Shown here in pieces: positions 54,344 to 63,907 of a DNA stretch of 64,000 bases. The DNA comes from Glaciecola sp028401415 (GTDB taxonomy: Bacteria; Pseudomonadota; Gammaproteobacteria; Enterobacterales; Alteromonadaceae). The DNA lies in NCBI RefSeq assembly GCF_028401415.2, contig NZ_CP171821.2, positions 4,340,001 through 4,404,000 of the forward strand, in the 5' to 3' direction. The stretch's first letter is position 1, and every line of letters begins with the position of its first letter. A program made the position numbers and the translations under genes. The notes beneath the pieces are model-generated. The model did not search any database, had not been told where the DNA came from, and saw nothing but the letters and a program-made list of their open reading frames with translations.

Positions 54344-55231
54344 CTAGTCGAAAGGAGAGCGCAGCATGTCGTATGGGCTTGGGTAAGCCAGGCTCAGCGA
54401 CAGTGAATTTAAACTTTTTTGTCCGTCAATTACTTTGCCACACAGTGTTCCTGATTTGTCAGTGAACTTAGGGCGTGGCAACTTCAGTACGTCGGCAGCA
54501 TGCGTGTAACAGTCGATTCGAGACGGATGCTCAGTTGCACATGCATGAAACACTCTTCCAGTTGCCTGTTGGTTGATAATGGCTTTGATAAAACTGAGCG
54601 CGTCGGCTTGATGAACCAGATTAACTGCCTCATTCCCGCCATTTATCTGCTCGCGTTGTGATAAAACGTATATGGGATGGCGAAAGCTTGCTCCCCCTGC
54701 GCTTGAGGGCCCAATAAGACCAGCCAGGCGTAATATCGCGCTTTTATCTGCGTACCTATGGAGTAAATACCTTTCTATGCTTGCATGCGCTTTGCCAGAG
54801 TTTGAAGCAGGGTCAGTGGGGCTATCTTCATCGAGTTGAATCGGATAAATGTGTGATGTTTGCGAAAATACGGATGTGGTGCTGACAAAAATAAGTTGCT
54901 CAGCGTTACGTTCAAAGGCCAAATCAATAAGATTTGTTATGCGTTTGATGTACTGCTCAGCATCAATATCTCGCCTGCCAATGGCAATGTTGATAACCAA
55001 AGTGCTTTGCTCAAAAAATGAACGGGGTAACTGTTGTTTTAGATGTGCGTTATATATATCAAACTGATAAGCTTCAAGCCCTCTTTTTTGTAAGGTAGCA
55101 CATTTATCGCGGCTTCGCGTTGTGCCTAAAACACGATAGCCACTTAACAAATAGTGCTCAGCGAGCGGCAAGCCCAACCATCCCAAACCGATAATGCTCA
55201 CTTTTCGATTTGTCCTTGCTTGACTTGCCAT
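54344..55231 (-). CDS. NAD(P)-dependent epimerase-like protein (YeeZ-like)
   Basis: This 295-residue protein starts MASQARTNRKV, with IIGLGWLGLPLAEHYL as the cofactor loop, then VFVSTTSVFSQTS-type strand (LIFVSTTSVFSQ) and AILRLAGLIGPSSAG. It is an extended SDR of the YeeZ kind with unknown substrate. A TTG start at 55249 is possible but less likely. Confidence 0.82.
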   Translation of the reverse strand: MASQARTNRKVSIIGLGWLGLPLAEHYLLSGYRVLGTTRSRDKCATLQKRGLEAYQFDIYNAHLKQQLPRSFFEQSTLVINIAIGRRDIDAEQYIKRITNLIDLAFERNAEQLIFVSTTSVFSQTSHIYPIQLDEDSPTDPASNSGKAHASIERYLLHRYADKSAILRLAGLIGPSSAGGASFRHPIYVLSQREQINGGNEAVNLVHQADALSFIKAIINQQATGRVFHACATEHPSRIDCYTHAADVLKLPRPKFTDKSGTLCGKVIDGQKSLNSLSLSLAYPSPYDMLRSPFD

Positions 55232-55266
55232 GCTCTCAGGGCCGTCCAAAATGATACTGAGTTCGT

Positions 55267-56109
55267 CTATGCTCGATTTGCAGATACATTTAAAAGATTT
55301 AAGTCCTTTAGTTCAGTAATGCTTTGTAGTTTGTCTTCCGTTTCGTCGATGGCGATTAAGTCCTCGCATAGGGCAGTTGCGTCTTGCTCAAGTGCTTCAG
55401 ATTGGGTGCTAACTGCTGCATCAATGTTATCGCCCATGGTTTGCATGCGCGTTTCAAAGTCCTGCATGGCGCCGTCTCCACTGAGCATGCTCTTGCCAAT
55501 AAGTACCAGCATTTCAGCCATTGCGCTGCTGGTTATTTCCTCTATCGCTTGATCTAGATCTCGCTCAAATTCAGTCTGAGTTTCTTGTTTGTCGTTATAG
55601 ATATTACTTCCAAATGTTCGGCTATCGAATACTAAGGTACCGGGACTTGGATAAACCGTTGATTCCAGTTTTTGCTGAAGTTCATTTAGACGTTTGTTCA
55701 GAAGTTTTGGAAGCTCACTACCTTCACCAAGTAGCCCTGTAAAGACTTCTGTGAGTGCTTCATTGGTGAGTTCGATCGCTTTGGCAGCTAAAGCCATTGC
55801 TTTCGGTACAGTCGCTTCGAAGCCATCCACATAGGCTATTACGTCTTGTCGTTGTGCACGGGTTAGGTCAATCGATTGACCATTTATGACAGCGTTTCCC
55901 GATTCGCTTAGCTCGATTTGGTCATTATCTGTGGTCGTGATAGTCAGCATGGTATTGGTCAATAAAATATCGCCGTCAAGCTGAACATTACAAGTCTCGT
56001 TGTTGAAATTATATGCACTTGCATTTGAATGAAATAGCATTGCACTTAATGCCACAGCGCCAAGCGCTAAAATACGAGAGTGCCTGAAAGACATATGCCT
56101 GTTAGTCAT
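55267..56109 (-). CDS. DUF2884 (YggN-like) periplasmic protein
   Basis: This 280-residue protein has a signal peptide (cleavage near NASA-YN, residue 32), a paired strand domain (NVQLDGDILLTNTMLTI, QIELSESGNAVINGQSIDL) and a long helical C-terminal half. It matches the YggN type (DUF2884). AAGGA is six bases before the ATG at 56109. Function unknown. Confidence 0.8.
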   Translation of the reverse strand: MTNRHMSFRHSRILALGAVALSAMLFHSNASAYNFNNETCNVQLDGDILLTNTMLTITTTDNDQIELSESGNAVINGQSIDLTRAQRQDVIAYVDGFEATVPKAMALAAKAIELTNEALTEVFTGLLGEGSELPKLLNKRLNELQQKLESTVYPSPGTLVFDSRTFGSNIYNDKQETQTEFERDLDQAIEEITSSAMAEMLVLIGKSMLSGDGAMQDFETRMQTMGDNIDAAVSTQSEALEQDATALCEDLIAIDETEDKLQSITELKDLNLLNVSANRA

Positions 56110-56304
56110 GTTTGGTCCTTATATTAAGCTTGCAAGTTATCATACGGATACTTAGATGCAAACATCTAGTACCTTTTACCTGATTGCGTGTATATATGTT
56201 CGCTAAAAGTGATTTAGCAATTTGTGAGCCATCATTTTAACGCAATAAAATCAATGAGTTAAACAGAAGGTTTAATGTTTAAATAGCTAAAAGCAGGCGC
56301 AAAC

Positions 56305-56388
56305 ATGCGATGGTTAGCGGTTTTGACCATATTGCTTATCGCAGCAGCAGTAACTTACATTGATGCAAAAAAGACTGAAGTAGCATAG
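56305..56388 (+). CDS. Possible 27-residue single-helix membrane protein
   Basis: ATG at 56305 begins MRWLAVLTILLIAAAVTY, a single hydrophobic helix with a positive N-terminus, followed by a short charged tail (IDAKKTEVA). AGCAGG lies upstream. A terminator starts 16 bases after the stop. These support a real small gene, but there is no homology evidence. Confidence 0.45.
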   Translation: MRWLAVLTILLIAAAVTYIDAKKTEVA

Positions 56389-56403
56389 TGCTCAGGCAAA
56401 CTT

Positions 56404-56427
56404 TCGGGCATAATACGCCCGATTTTT
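56404..56427 (+). terminator. Terminator after the 27-residue ORF
   Basis: TCGGGC pairs with GCCCGA across a seven-base loop and is followed by TTTTT. Confidence 0.75.
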
Positions 56428-56453
56428 AGACGTATAGCGAAAATAGGAACGTG

Positions 56454-56645
56454 ATGAACGAAATTCTTGACTTGTTGAAATTTGGGGTCTTGCTGGTGGC
56501 ACTCGTGCTTGGTTTAAGCTGTATCGTAATGGCTGTTATTTCAACAAAGTCAGGGAAAGAAGCCATGCAAGAGCGAATTGAGTATGGTTTTATGGGTGTT
56601 GCAGGGTTAGTAGTTGTGCTATTGATGGCTTACGCCTTAAGCTAA
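56454..56645 (+). CDS. Small membrane protein with two helices
   Basis: This 63-residue protein has two hydrophobic helices (about 9-30 and 45-62) joined by a charged loop (STKSGKEAMQERIEYG). ATG at 56454 follows TAGGA; a GTG directly precedes it. No family recognised. It sits after the terminator at 56404, so it is a separate unit. Confidence 0.65.
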   Translation: MNEILDLLKFGVLLVALVLGLSCIVMAVISTKSGKEAMQERIEYGFMGVAGLVVVLLMAYALS

Positions 56646-56713
56646 CGACAGTTCCTGATAAGCGAATTGCGACGACGGACGTTTTTATCCCGAACGAAGG
56701 TGATATTCAGCGC

Positions 56714-58018
56714 TTATTGACCTACCATGCCAGACCGTTGATTTGGGTCATCACCATTAGCATTGGTAATACGCTGATAGGTCTTTAAGCCAAAGTAGGG
56801 CATTATCGACAGAATATGGTCAAATAAATCGGCCTGTACACCTTCATATCTTACCCAATCCTGAATTCGACTAAAACAATACACTTCGATGGGTAAGCCT
56901 TTTTCTGAAGGGGGTAATTGCCTAACCATGCATGTAAGTCCTTTATGAATATCTGGATGCTGAGCAATGTAGGCTTGTATGTACGCTCGAAAGGTCCCGA
57001 CATTGGTGAGTTTCCTGCTATTGACGATATCTAGTCTTCGAGCGTCCAAGTCTTTACAGTGCTGCTCTATATCTATTTTTTTGGAGGCAAGATAGGGTTG
57101 TAATATCGCAAGCTTTTCCCATTTTTCTAAGTCGTCGCGACTAGCAAAGCGCAAACTGCGCATATCGATTTGAATTGCTCGTTTGATTCGTCTACCGCCT
57201 GAGTCTGACATGCCGCGCCAGTTTTTCACCGCCTCAGTAATCAAGCTGTAAGAGGGCAAAGTCGAGATAGTTTTATCCCAATTTTGCACTTTTACCACCG
57301 TTAAACCTATTTCCAGTATTTCGCCGTCAACCTCGTATCGGGGCATTTGTATCCAGTCGCCATTGTTGAACATACGGTTGGCGGCGATTTGAATTCCAGC
57401 AACAAAACCCAAAATTGTATCTTTGAATACAAGCAGCAATACCGCGGCAATAGCCGTTAACCCCGACAGTAAGTAAATAGGGCTTTTACCCACAATTAAC
57501 GAGACAATTAAGAAAATAAGCCCTAAGGTAAACAAGAGTCTAGCAACCTGAATAAAGCCGGTTATGGGTGCTTTTCTCGCAAATCGGGTGGTCTTGTAGA
57601 TTTGGTCGGTGGCGGTTAATGCACCCTGAAGCGCACTGTAGATAACAATCATGATGTAAACAGCGCTAAGGTTGCCAACGGCAATAAACATCTTGCTATC
57701 TGGCACTAGCAGCACGTCTTTACCGAAATAGAGCACAACGCCGGGTACCACTAACGCAAGCCGTCTGAATACTCCTGCCTCTTGCAGATTATCATCCCAA
57801 TTTGTTTTAGAGAATCTGACTAAGCGAGTGACTTTAAAACGTAATAAGAAAAGGGCGACTAACCAAGCTAAAATCGCGGCAATAATAAGCACCGACAAAC
57901 CTACCCATTGGTGAAGCAAATCCCCGGTTTGGGATTCTAGCCCTAAAAAACTCGCAACTTCGGATATCATTTCGCTCAACTGAGCTTTGGCAAATTCGGT
58001 GTTGGGAAGCTTGGTCAT
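56714..58018 (-). CDS. MscS-family mechanosensitive channel protein (YbdG-like)
   Basis: This 434-residue protein has about five N-terminal membrane segments, then an MscS core: pore-like helix (LLSGLTAIAAVLLLVFKDTI) and beta domain (GDWIQMPRYEVDGEILEIGLTVVKVQNWD). The C-terminal extension resembles E. coli YbdG (miniconductance). It releases solutes on hypo-osmotic shock. It ends an apparent three-gene unit with the two acyltransferase genes. Confidence 0.88.
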   Translation of the reverse strand: MTKLPNTEFAKAQLSEMISEVASFLGLESQTGDLLHQWVGLSVLIIAAILAWLVALFLLRFKVTRLVRFSKTNWDDNLQEAGVFRRLALVVPGVVLYFGKDVLLVPDSKMFIAVGNLSAVYIMIVIYSALQGALTATDQIYKTTRFARKAPITGFIQVARLLFTLGLIFLIVSLIVGKSPIYLLSGLTAIAAVLLLVFKDTILGFVAGIQIAANRMFNNGDWIQMPRYEVDGEILEIGLTVVKVQNWDKTISTLPSYSLITEAVKNWRGMSDSGGRRIKRAIQIDMRSLRFASRDDLEKWEKLAILQPYLASKKIDIEQHCKDLDARRLDIVNSRKLTNVGTFRAYIQAYIAQHPDIHKGLTCMVRQLPPSEKGLPIEVYCFSRIQDWVRYEGVQADLFDHILSIMPYFGLKTYQRITNANGDDPNQRSGMVGQ

Positions 58019-58019
58019 A

Positions 58020-58904
58020 TCAACTCATCCATGCGCGCATGCGGTCGTTTTTTCGTTGCCATAGTTGATTTAGCCAAGTTTGAAAACCCTGTCTAAATGA
58101 CTCATCGTTAAAATAATCTCCCACCAACTCATTGGTCACTGGCAGAGTGGTTACATCAATAATAATTTTCGTCATTCTCCCGCAGAGCATATCCATCATC
58201 GGATGCTGAGAATCTGGATAGGCAATGGTGATGTCTAGTACATTGCTAAACAAGTCTCCCATAGCAGATAGCGTAAATGCAATACCGCCTGCCTTTGGTC
58301 GCATTAAGTGTGAAAATGGGCTTTTTCGCTTTGCATGTTTGTCTTTGGTAAAGCGCGTGCCTTCAACAAAATTAATGACCGTAGTAGGTTTGTTTACATA
58401 GCGCTGGCAATAGTGCTTTGTCGTTTCAATGTCCTTGCCTTTTAACTCAGGGTGCTGAGTTAAAAATTGCTGGGAGTAACGACGCATAAACGGCATTTCC
58501 AGTGCCCATGCTGCAAGGCCAACAAAAGGCAGCCAAATCAGTTCTTTTTTCAAAAAGAATTTAGGTGGTGCAATGCGCGGCGCGCAAAAATCTATTAATA
58601 GGATGATGTCTAGGTAACTTACGTGATTGGCGGTAATTAAATACCATTTTTGTTTTGAGAGCGCCTCATCAATCTCAATTCTAATTTCAATACGATTGAA
58701 GGCCTTGATTAAAGCGACGCTGAATATTCCAAAGGAAAAATAGAGCCTGTGCATGATGGACAGCAGCGCTTTTTGAGCTGCGTCAAAGGGCAAGATCAGT
58801 TTAATTAGTCCAAAAAGAATGACTAAAATGCCCCAAAACGCAAGGTTGCTAAGCTGAAAAAACAAGTGAATTGGAAAAACTATTATACTCCTGGTATTGC
58901 TCAT
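58020..58904 (-). CDS. PlsC-like 1-acyl-glycerol-phosphate acyltransferase, second copy
   Basis: This 294-residue membrane enzyme has the catalytic NHVSYLD (H-x4-D), the substrate motif FVEGTRFTKDK and PKAGGIAF. It transfers an acyl chain to a lysophospholipid. It is a paralogue of the neighbouring gene at 58904, which shares the same order of motifs. Its start overlaps the neighbour's stop (TAATG). YihG is the nearest E. coli type. Confidence 0.88.
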   Translation of the reverse strand: MSNTRSIIVFPIHLFFQLSNLAFWGILVILFGLIKLILPFDAAQKALLSIMHRLYFSFGIFSVALIKAFNRIEIRIEIDEALSKQKWYLITANHVSYLDIILLIDFCAPRIAPPKFFLKKELIWLPFVGLAAWALEMPFMRRYSQQFLTQHPELKGKDIETTKHYCQRYVNKPTTVINFVEGTRFTKDKHAKRKSPFSHLMRPKAGGIAFTLSAMGDLFSNVLDITIAYPDSQHPMMDMLCGRMTKIIIDVTTLPVTNELVGDYFNDESFRQGFQTWLNQLWQRKNDRMRAWMS

Positions 58905-59809
58905 TAATGGAACTTCTCTTGTGATAGTTGCTCAATCTGTTGGTCTTTTTCTAACCAAAGTTGATTGACCCATTGCTGAAACACCTGTCTGTCTGACTCA
59001 CTATCAAAATACTTTTCACTAAACAAGCCTTCTTCAAATAAGCGCTTTATTTCGATTGTGTCAATGTAAACAGCGATGCTGTTGACTCTCCCGCATACAA
59101 AATCCCAGTAGCTAGGGATCCCATTGGGATAATATATAGTGACGTTCACCAATTTCGTCAAACGTTCTCCCATGGCGTTTAGTACGAACGCGATCCCGCC
59201 TGAGCGCGGCGGAAGCAGGTGTTTAAATTCAGATGAGTCGTCTCTCTTTTCCTTGGAAAAGCGGGTGCCTTCAACAAAGTTCATAATGCTAACGGGTTTG
59301 CTTTCAAACTTCTCACAGGCTTTTTTTGTGGTTTCTAAATCCTTTCCTTTAAGATGCGGATGTTTCTCCAAAAAAGCTCTGCTGTATCGCTGCATAAAGG
59401 GGAAGTCTAAAGCCCACCAAGCCAAACCAAGAAAGGGCACGTAAATGAGATTTTTCTTTAAAAAGAATTTCAGAAAAGGGATTTCATAGTTGAACACGCG
59501 CTGTAACACTAGTATGTCTACCCACGACTGATGGTTAGAGATAACCAAGTACCATTGTTCGATAGACAATTTCGCCTTACCAGAAAGCACAAATTTTGTG
59601 CGTGAAAAAATGCGTTGATTAAGGTTATTTACTGCAATCCACAGCGAAGCAATGCCGTCCACCACCCATGACATCCATTTTCGCCATATACGAATAGGCA
59701 GTAGCTTTAGTAAGGAAAAAAACAGCAGTGGAATAACCCAAAATATCGTATTGATGACATAAATGACCGCTGAAATAGCCCCATTTAAGCTGGAAAGAAA
59801 AGCCTTCAT
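58904..59809 (-). CDS. PlsC-like 1-acyl-glycerol-phosphate acyltransferase, first copy
   Basis: This 301-residue enzyme has NHQSWVD (H-x4-D), FVEGTRFSKEK and PPRSGGIAF, with an N-terminal membrane segment. It is most similar in layout to the protein encoded at 58020 and may be a duplicate with a different acyl-chain or headgroup preference. It lies nine bases after the diguanylate cyclase gene at 59819. Confidence 0.88.
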   Translation of the reverse strand: MKAFLSSLNGAISAVIYVINTIFWVIPLLFFSLLKLLPIRIWRKWMSWVVDGIASLWIAVNNLNQRIFSRTKFVLSGKAKLSIEQWYLVISNHQSWVDILVLQRVFNYEIPFLKFFLKKNLIYVPFLGLAWWALDFPFMQRYSRAFLEKHPHLKGKDLETTKKACEKFESKPVSIMNFVEGTRFSKEKRDDSSEFKHLLPPRSGGIAFVLNAMGERLTKLVNVTIYYPNGIPSYWDFVCGRVNSIAVYIDTIEIKRLFEEGLFSEKYFDSESDRQVFQQWVNQLWLEKDQQIEQLSQEKFH

Positions 59810-59818
59810 AAGCCTCCG

Positions 59819-61984
59819 TTACAATTCGTCATCGGTGTATCCCACCGTTACCAAAGATATTTTGTTGCGCCCCCCTCTTTTTGACTTATACAGCTCTTCG
59901 TCCGCAAGTTTGACGATGTCCTTAAGAGATAGGTTTACATTGCCAAGCACACTGCAAATGCCGACGCTCACAGTAAATGATACCGTGTCTTCTGAGTCAG
60001 CAGGCCTTAGCTTTATACCCCGCGTTTGCTGATGGATATTCTGCACTAGCTGATGATGGGAGTGCACTTTATTACCCGCCATGAATATGATGAACTCTTC
60101 ACCCCCATAGCGGCCTATAATATCGGTCTCACGCTTACAGTTTCGCTGCATTAAGGCAGAGAATGCTTGCAGGCATTTGTCGCCAAATAAGTGACCGTAG
60201 GTGTCGTTTATGCGTTTAAAATGATCAATGTCCAAAAGCGCTAAACTAAAGGGTTGTCCTAATCGATAGCTTGTTTTAACCGCATTAATAGCCATCTCGT
60301 CAAAGCCGCTGCGATTTAGCAAGTGTGTCATGCCATCTTCTCTGGCTTGAGCAGCAAGCTGTAAATTCAGTTGCTCTAGTTGTTCCGTTTTTTCTGTTAC
60401 CTGTTGCTTGAGCCGATTTTCAAAGTTTCTCATCAGAAACTGAGAGCGTTTGAGCTTATTTGCTACATCTGAAAACTCTTTACTATTGTAATATTGACTA
60501 TTAAGGTCGCCACCGTCTTCCGTTGCTTCAAGTAGGTTCATAAGTGGGGCGCTCAGCCTTTTCGATAACCTATCTGCAAATAATAAAAATACCGCAAGAA
60601 TAACCATCAAGCTCAAACCCGCCATAACAAAGTGATGTCGTATACTGGTGGTAAGTGAACTCGACTCAGTCAATACATAGATTTGCCATCCGTAAGCACT
60701 TTGCTGCTTTTTATACGCGTAGTGTTTACCTTCGTATAACAAAACTGGCAGCTCACTAATTATATAGTTGTAGCTGGGCATAGGAATAAATACCGAAAGT
60801 GGCTCGGTCTCTATGACTGATGAAGCAAAAATAGTTAGGTTTGCCGAATCGGTGATGATAACTAAATCGCCGTCAAGTAGGCGTTCAATTCGATTTTTAA
60901 AATTTCGGATAACGTCTAAGTTTATTGCACCGAAAACCACGCCATCAAACTCTCCGTCTTTGAACACAGGCGCTGCAATAGATACCATGGGCGCCATAAC
61001 TACGCCACGACTTAAAAGCGTATTGGAGATTTGTACTTCGCCGGTATTTCTTGCGTTGATAAAATAGTTCCGGTCAGCGACCGTTTTCATTTCGTCCGGA
61101 AGACGTGCAATTTCAGCATTAAACTTTTCTGGTGCAAAAAAGAGCAAGCGGCCGGTTTTGTCAGTGGTCGTAATATTAAAAAATGCAGGGTAGTCGCGTT
61201 GCGATTGCAACATCGATGCGTGTACGTGTTTCAGTGGTGTTGAGTCGCTGATGAGCCTGGCATGATGTTCAACAATCAGCCTGTGTTCGCTAATGAAAGC
61301 TTCCGTTAACTGCGTAACATAGTCACTGTTTGATTCAATCTTGTCGGCTAACAATGCTTCATTTTCATTGGAGCTTACACTGATGTAAATAAATGAAATC
61401 AGTAGTGTTGGAACCAAGATTAAAGATGCGCAAGTTACAAATATGTTTGAAGATAGTCGATGCTCTTTTGCTTTAAATTCATCCAACTTGTAACGTTTTG
61501 GAAGCACTGATAGGACAAGTGAAGCAACAGAGGCTGCCAATACACCATTTAAGCCTTCTTGCGTGGCAATGAGTAAAGCGGCCTCTTGGAAATGGGACAT
61601 GCCAAAATAGGCAACTATCCAGAGGAAAGGCATCCCTAAAAACAACCAATACACAATTGAAGCAAACATTAAGAACAGATGACGGCGGATGGCAAAAGAA
61701 ATGCACACAATTTCTAGCGTATGCACCACTAAATATGCCCATCCATGGCCAGCGTAAAAGTGGCTCACCAAGCTGGCGATCAACACTGCGGTTGCGTATT
61801 TTGAGGGAAGCGTAACCAATGCAACGAGTACAAAGATACTTGCTAAATGAATTTCTGCGTCGCCAACAAGCGGTATGCCAAGAAAAAGATTAAACGTAAT
61901 TGTCAAAAGCGACAAAAATAAGCATCGCTGTAAATATTCGATACTTTTATGTTGATTCGCCTGGAGTGGCTGAATTTCTCTCAT
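59819..61984 (-). CDS. Membrane diguanylate cyclase with extracytoplasmic CACHE-like sensor
   Basis: This 721-residue protein has about six N-terminal membrane segments (20-170), a helix (about 185), a periplasmic sensing domain (about 205-440; the pattern of residues TLLSRGVVMAPMVSIAAPV and FKDGEFDGVVFGAINLD fits a double-CACHE domain), a further helix (about 445-465) and a coiled coil leading to GGDEF. The active site GGEEF is at 627-631, with an inhibitory RxxD (RETD) five residues earlier. It makes cyclic di-GMP. No EAL domain. Confidence 0.9.
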   Translation of the reverse strand: MREIQPLQANQHKSIEYLQRCLFLSLLTITFNLFLGIPLVGDAEIHLASIFVLVALVTLPSKYATAVLIASLVSHFYAGHGWAYLVVHTLEIVCISFAIRRHLFLMFASIVYWLFLGMPFLWIVAYFGMSHFQEAALLIATQEGLNGVLAASVASLVLSVLPKRYKLDEFKAKEHRLSSNIFVTCASLILVPTLLISFIYISVSSNENEALLADKIESNSDYVTQLTEAFISEHRLIVEHHARLISDSTPLKHVHASMLQSQRDYPAFFNITTTDKTGRLLFFAPEKFNAEIARLPDEMKTVADRNYFINARNTGEVQISNTLLSRGVVMAPMVSIAAPVFKDGEFDGVVFGAINLDVIRNFKNRIERLLDGDLVIITDSANLTIFASSVIETEPLSVFIPMPSYNYIISELPVLLYEGKHYAYKKQQSAYGWQIYVLTESSSLTTSIRHHFVMAGLSLMVILAVFLLFADRLSKRLSAPLMNLLEATEDGGDLNSQYYNSKEFSDVANKLKRSQFLMRNFENRLKQQVTEKTEQLEQLNLQLAAQAREDGMTHLLNRSGFDEMAINAVKTSYRLGQPFSLALLDIDHFKRINDTYGHLFGDKCLQAFSALMQRNCKRETDIIGRYGGEEFIIFMAGNKVHSHHQLVQNIHQQTRGIKLRPADSEDTVSFTVSVGICSVLGNVNLSLKDIVKLADEELYKSKRGGRNKISLVTVGYTDDEL

Positions 61985-62083
61985 GTCACGCCTTGTTCAC
62001 TGCAAAGGACTACTACGAAGGAGGCCTGTAAAGGACTAACTCCTTATTAAACAATTGTTTCCCCGTCAGAGTTTACTACGCAA

Positions 62084-63907
62084 CTATAACTGAATCACAC
62101 TTATTTTATTACGTCCATTGCGTTTACTTAAGTAAAGCTGTTCATCGGCACGCTTTATCATTGATTCGAAGCTAATCGAAAAGTCTTCACTGACACTCAA
62201 TATGCCAGCACTCACTGTCATTGTCACTTCAGTTGAACCATGCTGGAGTGTTTCATCGCTCAACAGTTTTTTTACTGCTTTTACACGCTCAAAGTGCTCA
62301 TTGACATGCTCACCATTGAGCAACAGAATAAATTCTTCACCTCCAAAGCGTCCAATGATATCAGTCTCTCGCTTAAATAGTTTCGTCAGAATATCCGAGA
62401 GCAAGCTGATGCAATGATCACCGAATGGATGGCCGTAACGGTCGTTAATCAATTTAAAATGGTCGATGTCAATCAACACCAAAGACATGGGAATGCGATT
62501 GCGCATACAATTGTGATAGGAGTGAAGTGCAAAACGATTAAAGCCGGTGCGATTGAGTAATTGCGTCAATCCATCTTTTTGGGCAAGCGAATACAGCTCA
62601 CGATTAAGCTGCTTTAGTTCCCTCGTTTTCTCGTCCACTTGTTCTTCGAGTTTTCTCTCGAAGCTATTTTTAAGGGTACTGGCATCAGACACAAGCGCTT
62701 TAAGCTTCATTGACTCTTGGCTTTGAATTAAGGTCTGATTCTCATCAAGTTTTTGTAAGCCTAAAAAGCGCGTTTCTGCTAAGTAGGTGATCGGAAGGGT
62801 GACTCTTTTAATCAGCAAATTGACAAAGGCGCACATAACGCTGGCCAATAGAAAAGCGAAAGACAAGGCTTGCGCAACAAACACCGCTAGTTTTGTTATT
62901 TCTGGTTGCGCATCAAGCAGGCTAACAAGGGTCAGGTTGTCTATAGCATCACTGCTTTGATAAAAATAGGATGCGCCTTCCAGCGTGATAAATGCAATGT
63001 TTTCATAAAATGGGTGTGTTTTGACTTGTTGTTCACTGCTCAAGGCCGCGACAATAGAAAATGCGCTTTGACTATCCACTATTGAACTTGAGCCGCTCAA
63101 TGACGATGATTGGGCGTTAATCAGTAGATAATGCTCATGCACCTCGCTGCTGTCATTAAGCTTGAGTGCATGTTGTTGTGCATCATTTGCGTTGTTTTCC
63201 TTTTTAAGGAGAGTCTCGTTCGCCGAACTCATTTTAGCAAGGCGATACTCTAATAATGATGTTTGGTACTGCGCGTATTGATTCACCAGTGCAAGGCTTA
63301 AAATGAGAGCGAGTATGACAACTGCCAAATAAAAGGTATTGCTAGTGAAAGCCAGAATTGAAGCAGGTTTGCGTTGATATTCTTTGCGTATAAGTGAGCG
63401 AGGAAGTATGTGCTGTATTACGCAAGTGCTCACAATACACAATGCACCATTAATAGCAGCGATTAAGGTGCTCATCAGGTTAGCTGTCGTGTCCATGTTG
63501 CTTGAAACGGATATAAAGCAAAAATAAAGCGGCGCACCTACCACGAACCAAAATACTGCATCAGCGCTAAGTAAAGACCTTGCGCTTTTAAGTGCTTTAT
63601 TTAACACAAGCACTTCAAGCAAAAGAATGATCAACATGAATGGTGCCTGTGACGATAATGCAAGCACTAGGGCTGACACGACAGCGGCAATAATTGCACT
63701 GTTTATACCGCGAAGAAGCAAGCAAAGCAGAACAAAAATCTGACCAAAATAAAAGTTGAAATCACCGAAAAAATTCACATTGGAATACAGATTGATCACG
63801 CCACCTAGAAGACCAAAATGGATACCAAATAAGATATTGGTGAGTGAAAAAAAGCTGGATTCACCACGCGAAGTATTTTGCGTTGATGCTATCTCTTTGT
63901 GGCTCAT
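62084..63907 (-). CDS. Membrane diguanylate cyclase, smaller paralogue
   Basis: This 607-residue protein has a similar N-terminal multi-helix region, a shortened periplasmic part (about 215-330), a membrane helix (about 335-360), a coiled coil and GGDEF. GGEEF is at 522-526 with RETD just before it (same inhibitory site). It is adjacent to and in the same orientation as the gene at 59819, 99 bases apart, suggesting tandem duplication followed by loss of most of the sensor. Confidence 0.9.
   Translation of the reverse strand: MSHKEIASTQNTSRGESSFFSLTNILFGIHFGLLGGVINLYSNVNFFGDFNFYFGQIFVLLCLLLRGINSAIIAAVVSALVLALSSQAPFMLIILLLEVLVLNKALKSARSLLSADAVFWFVVGAPLYFCFISVSSNMDTTANLMSTLIAAINGALCIVSTCVIQHILPRSLIRKEYQRKPASILAFTSNTFYLAVVILALILSLALVNQYAQYQTSLLEYRLAKMSSANETLLKKENNANDAQQHALKLNDSSEVHEHYLLINAQSSSLSGSSSIVDSQSAFSIVAALSSEQQVKTHPFYENIAFITLEGASYFYQSSDAIDNLTLVSLLDAQPEITKLAVFVAQALSFAFLLASVMCAFVNLLIKRVTLPITYLAETRFLGLQKLDENQTLIQSQESMKLKALVSDASTLKNSFERKLEEQVDEKTRELKQLNRELYSLAQKDGLTQLLNRTGFNRFALHSYHNCMRNRIPMSLVLIDIDHFKLINDRYGHPFGDHCISLLSDILTKLFKRETDIIGRFGGEEFILLLNGEHVNEHFERVKAVKKLLSDETLQHGSTEVTMTVSAGILSVSEDFSISFESMIKRADEQLYLSKRNGRNKISVIQL

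Noticed and set aside
56660..56700. GATAAGCG and TTTATCCCGA near each other, recalling the 323-519 element ends
   Set aside because: The match is broken after 8-9 bases on both sides and the ends are too close together.
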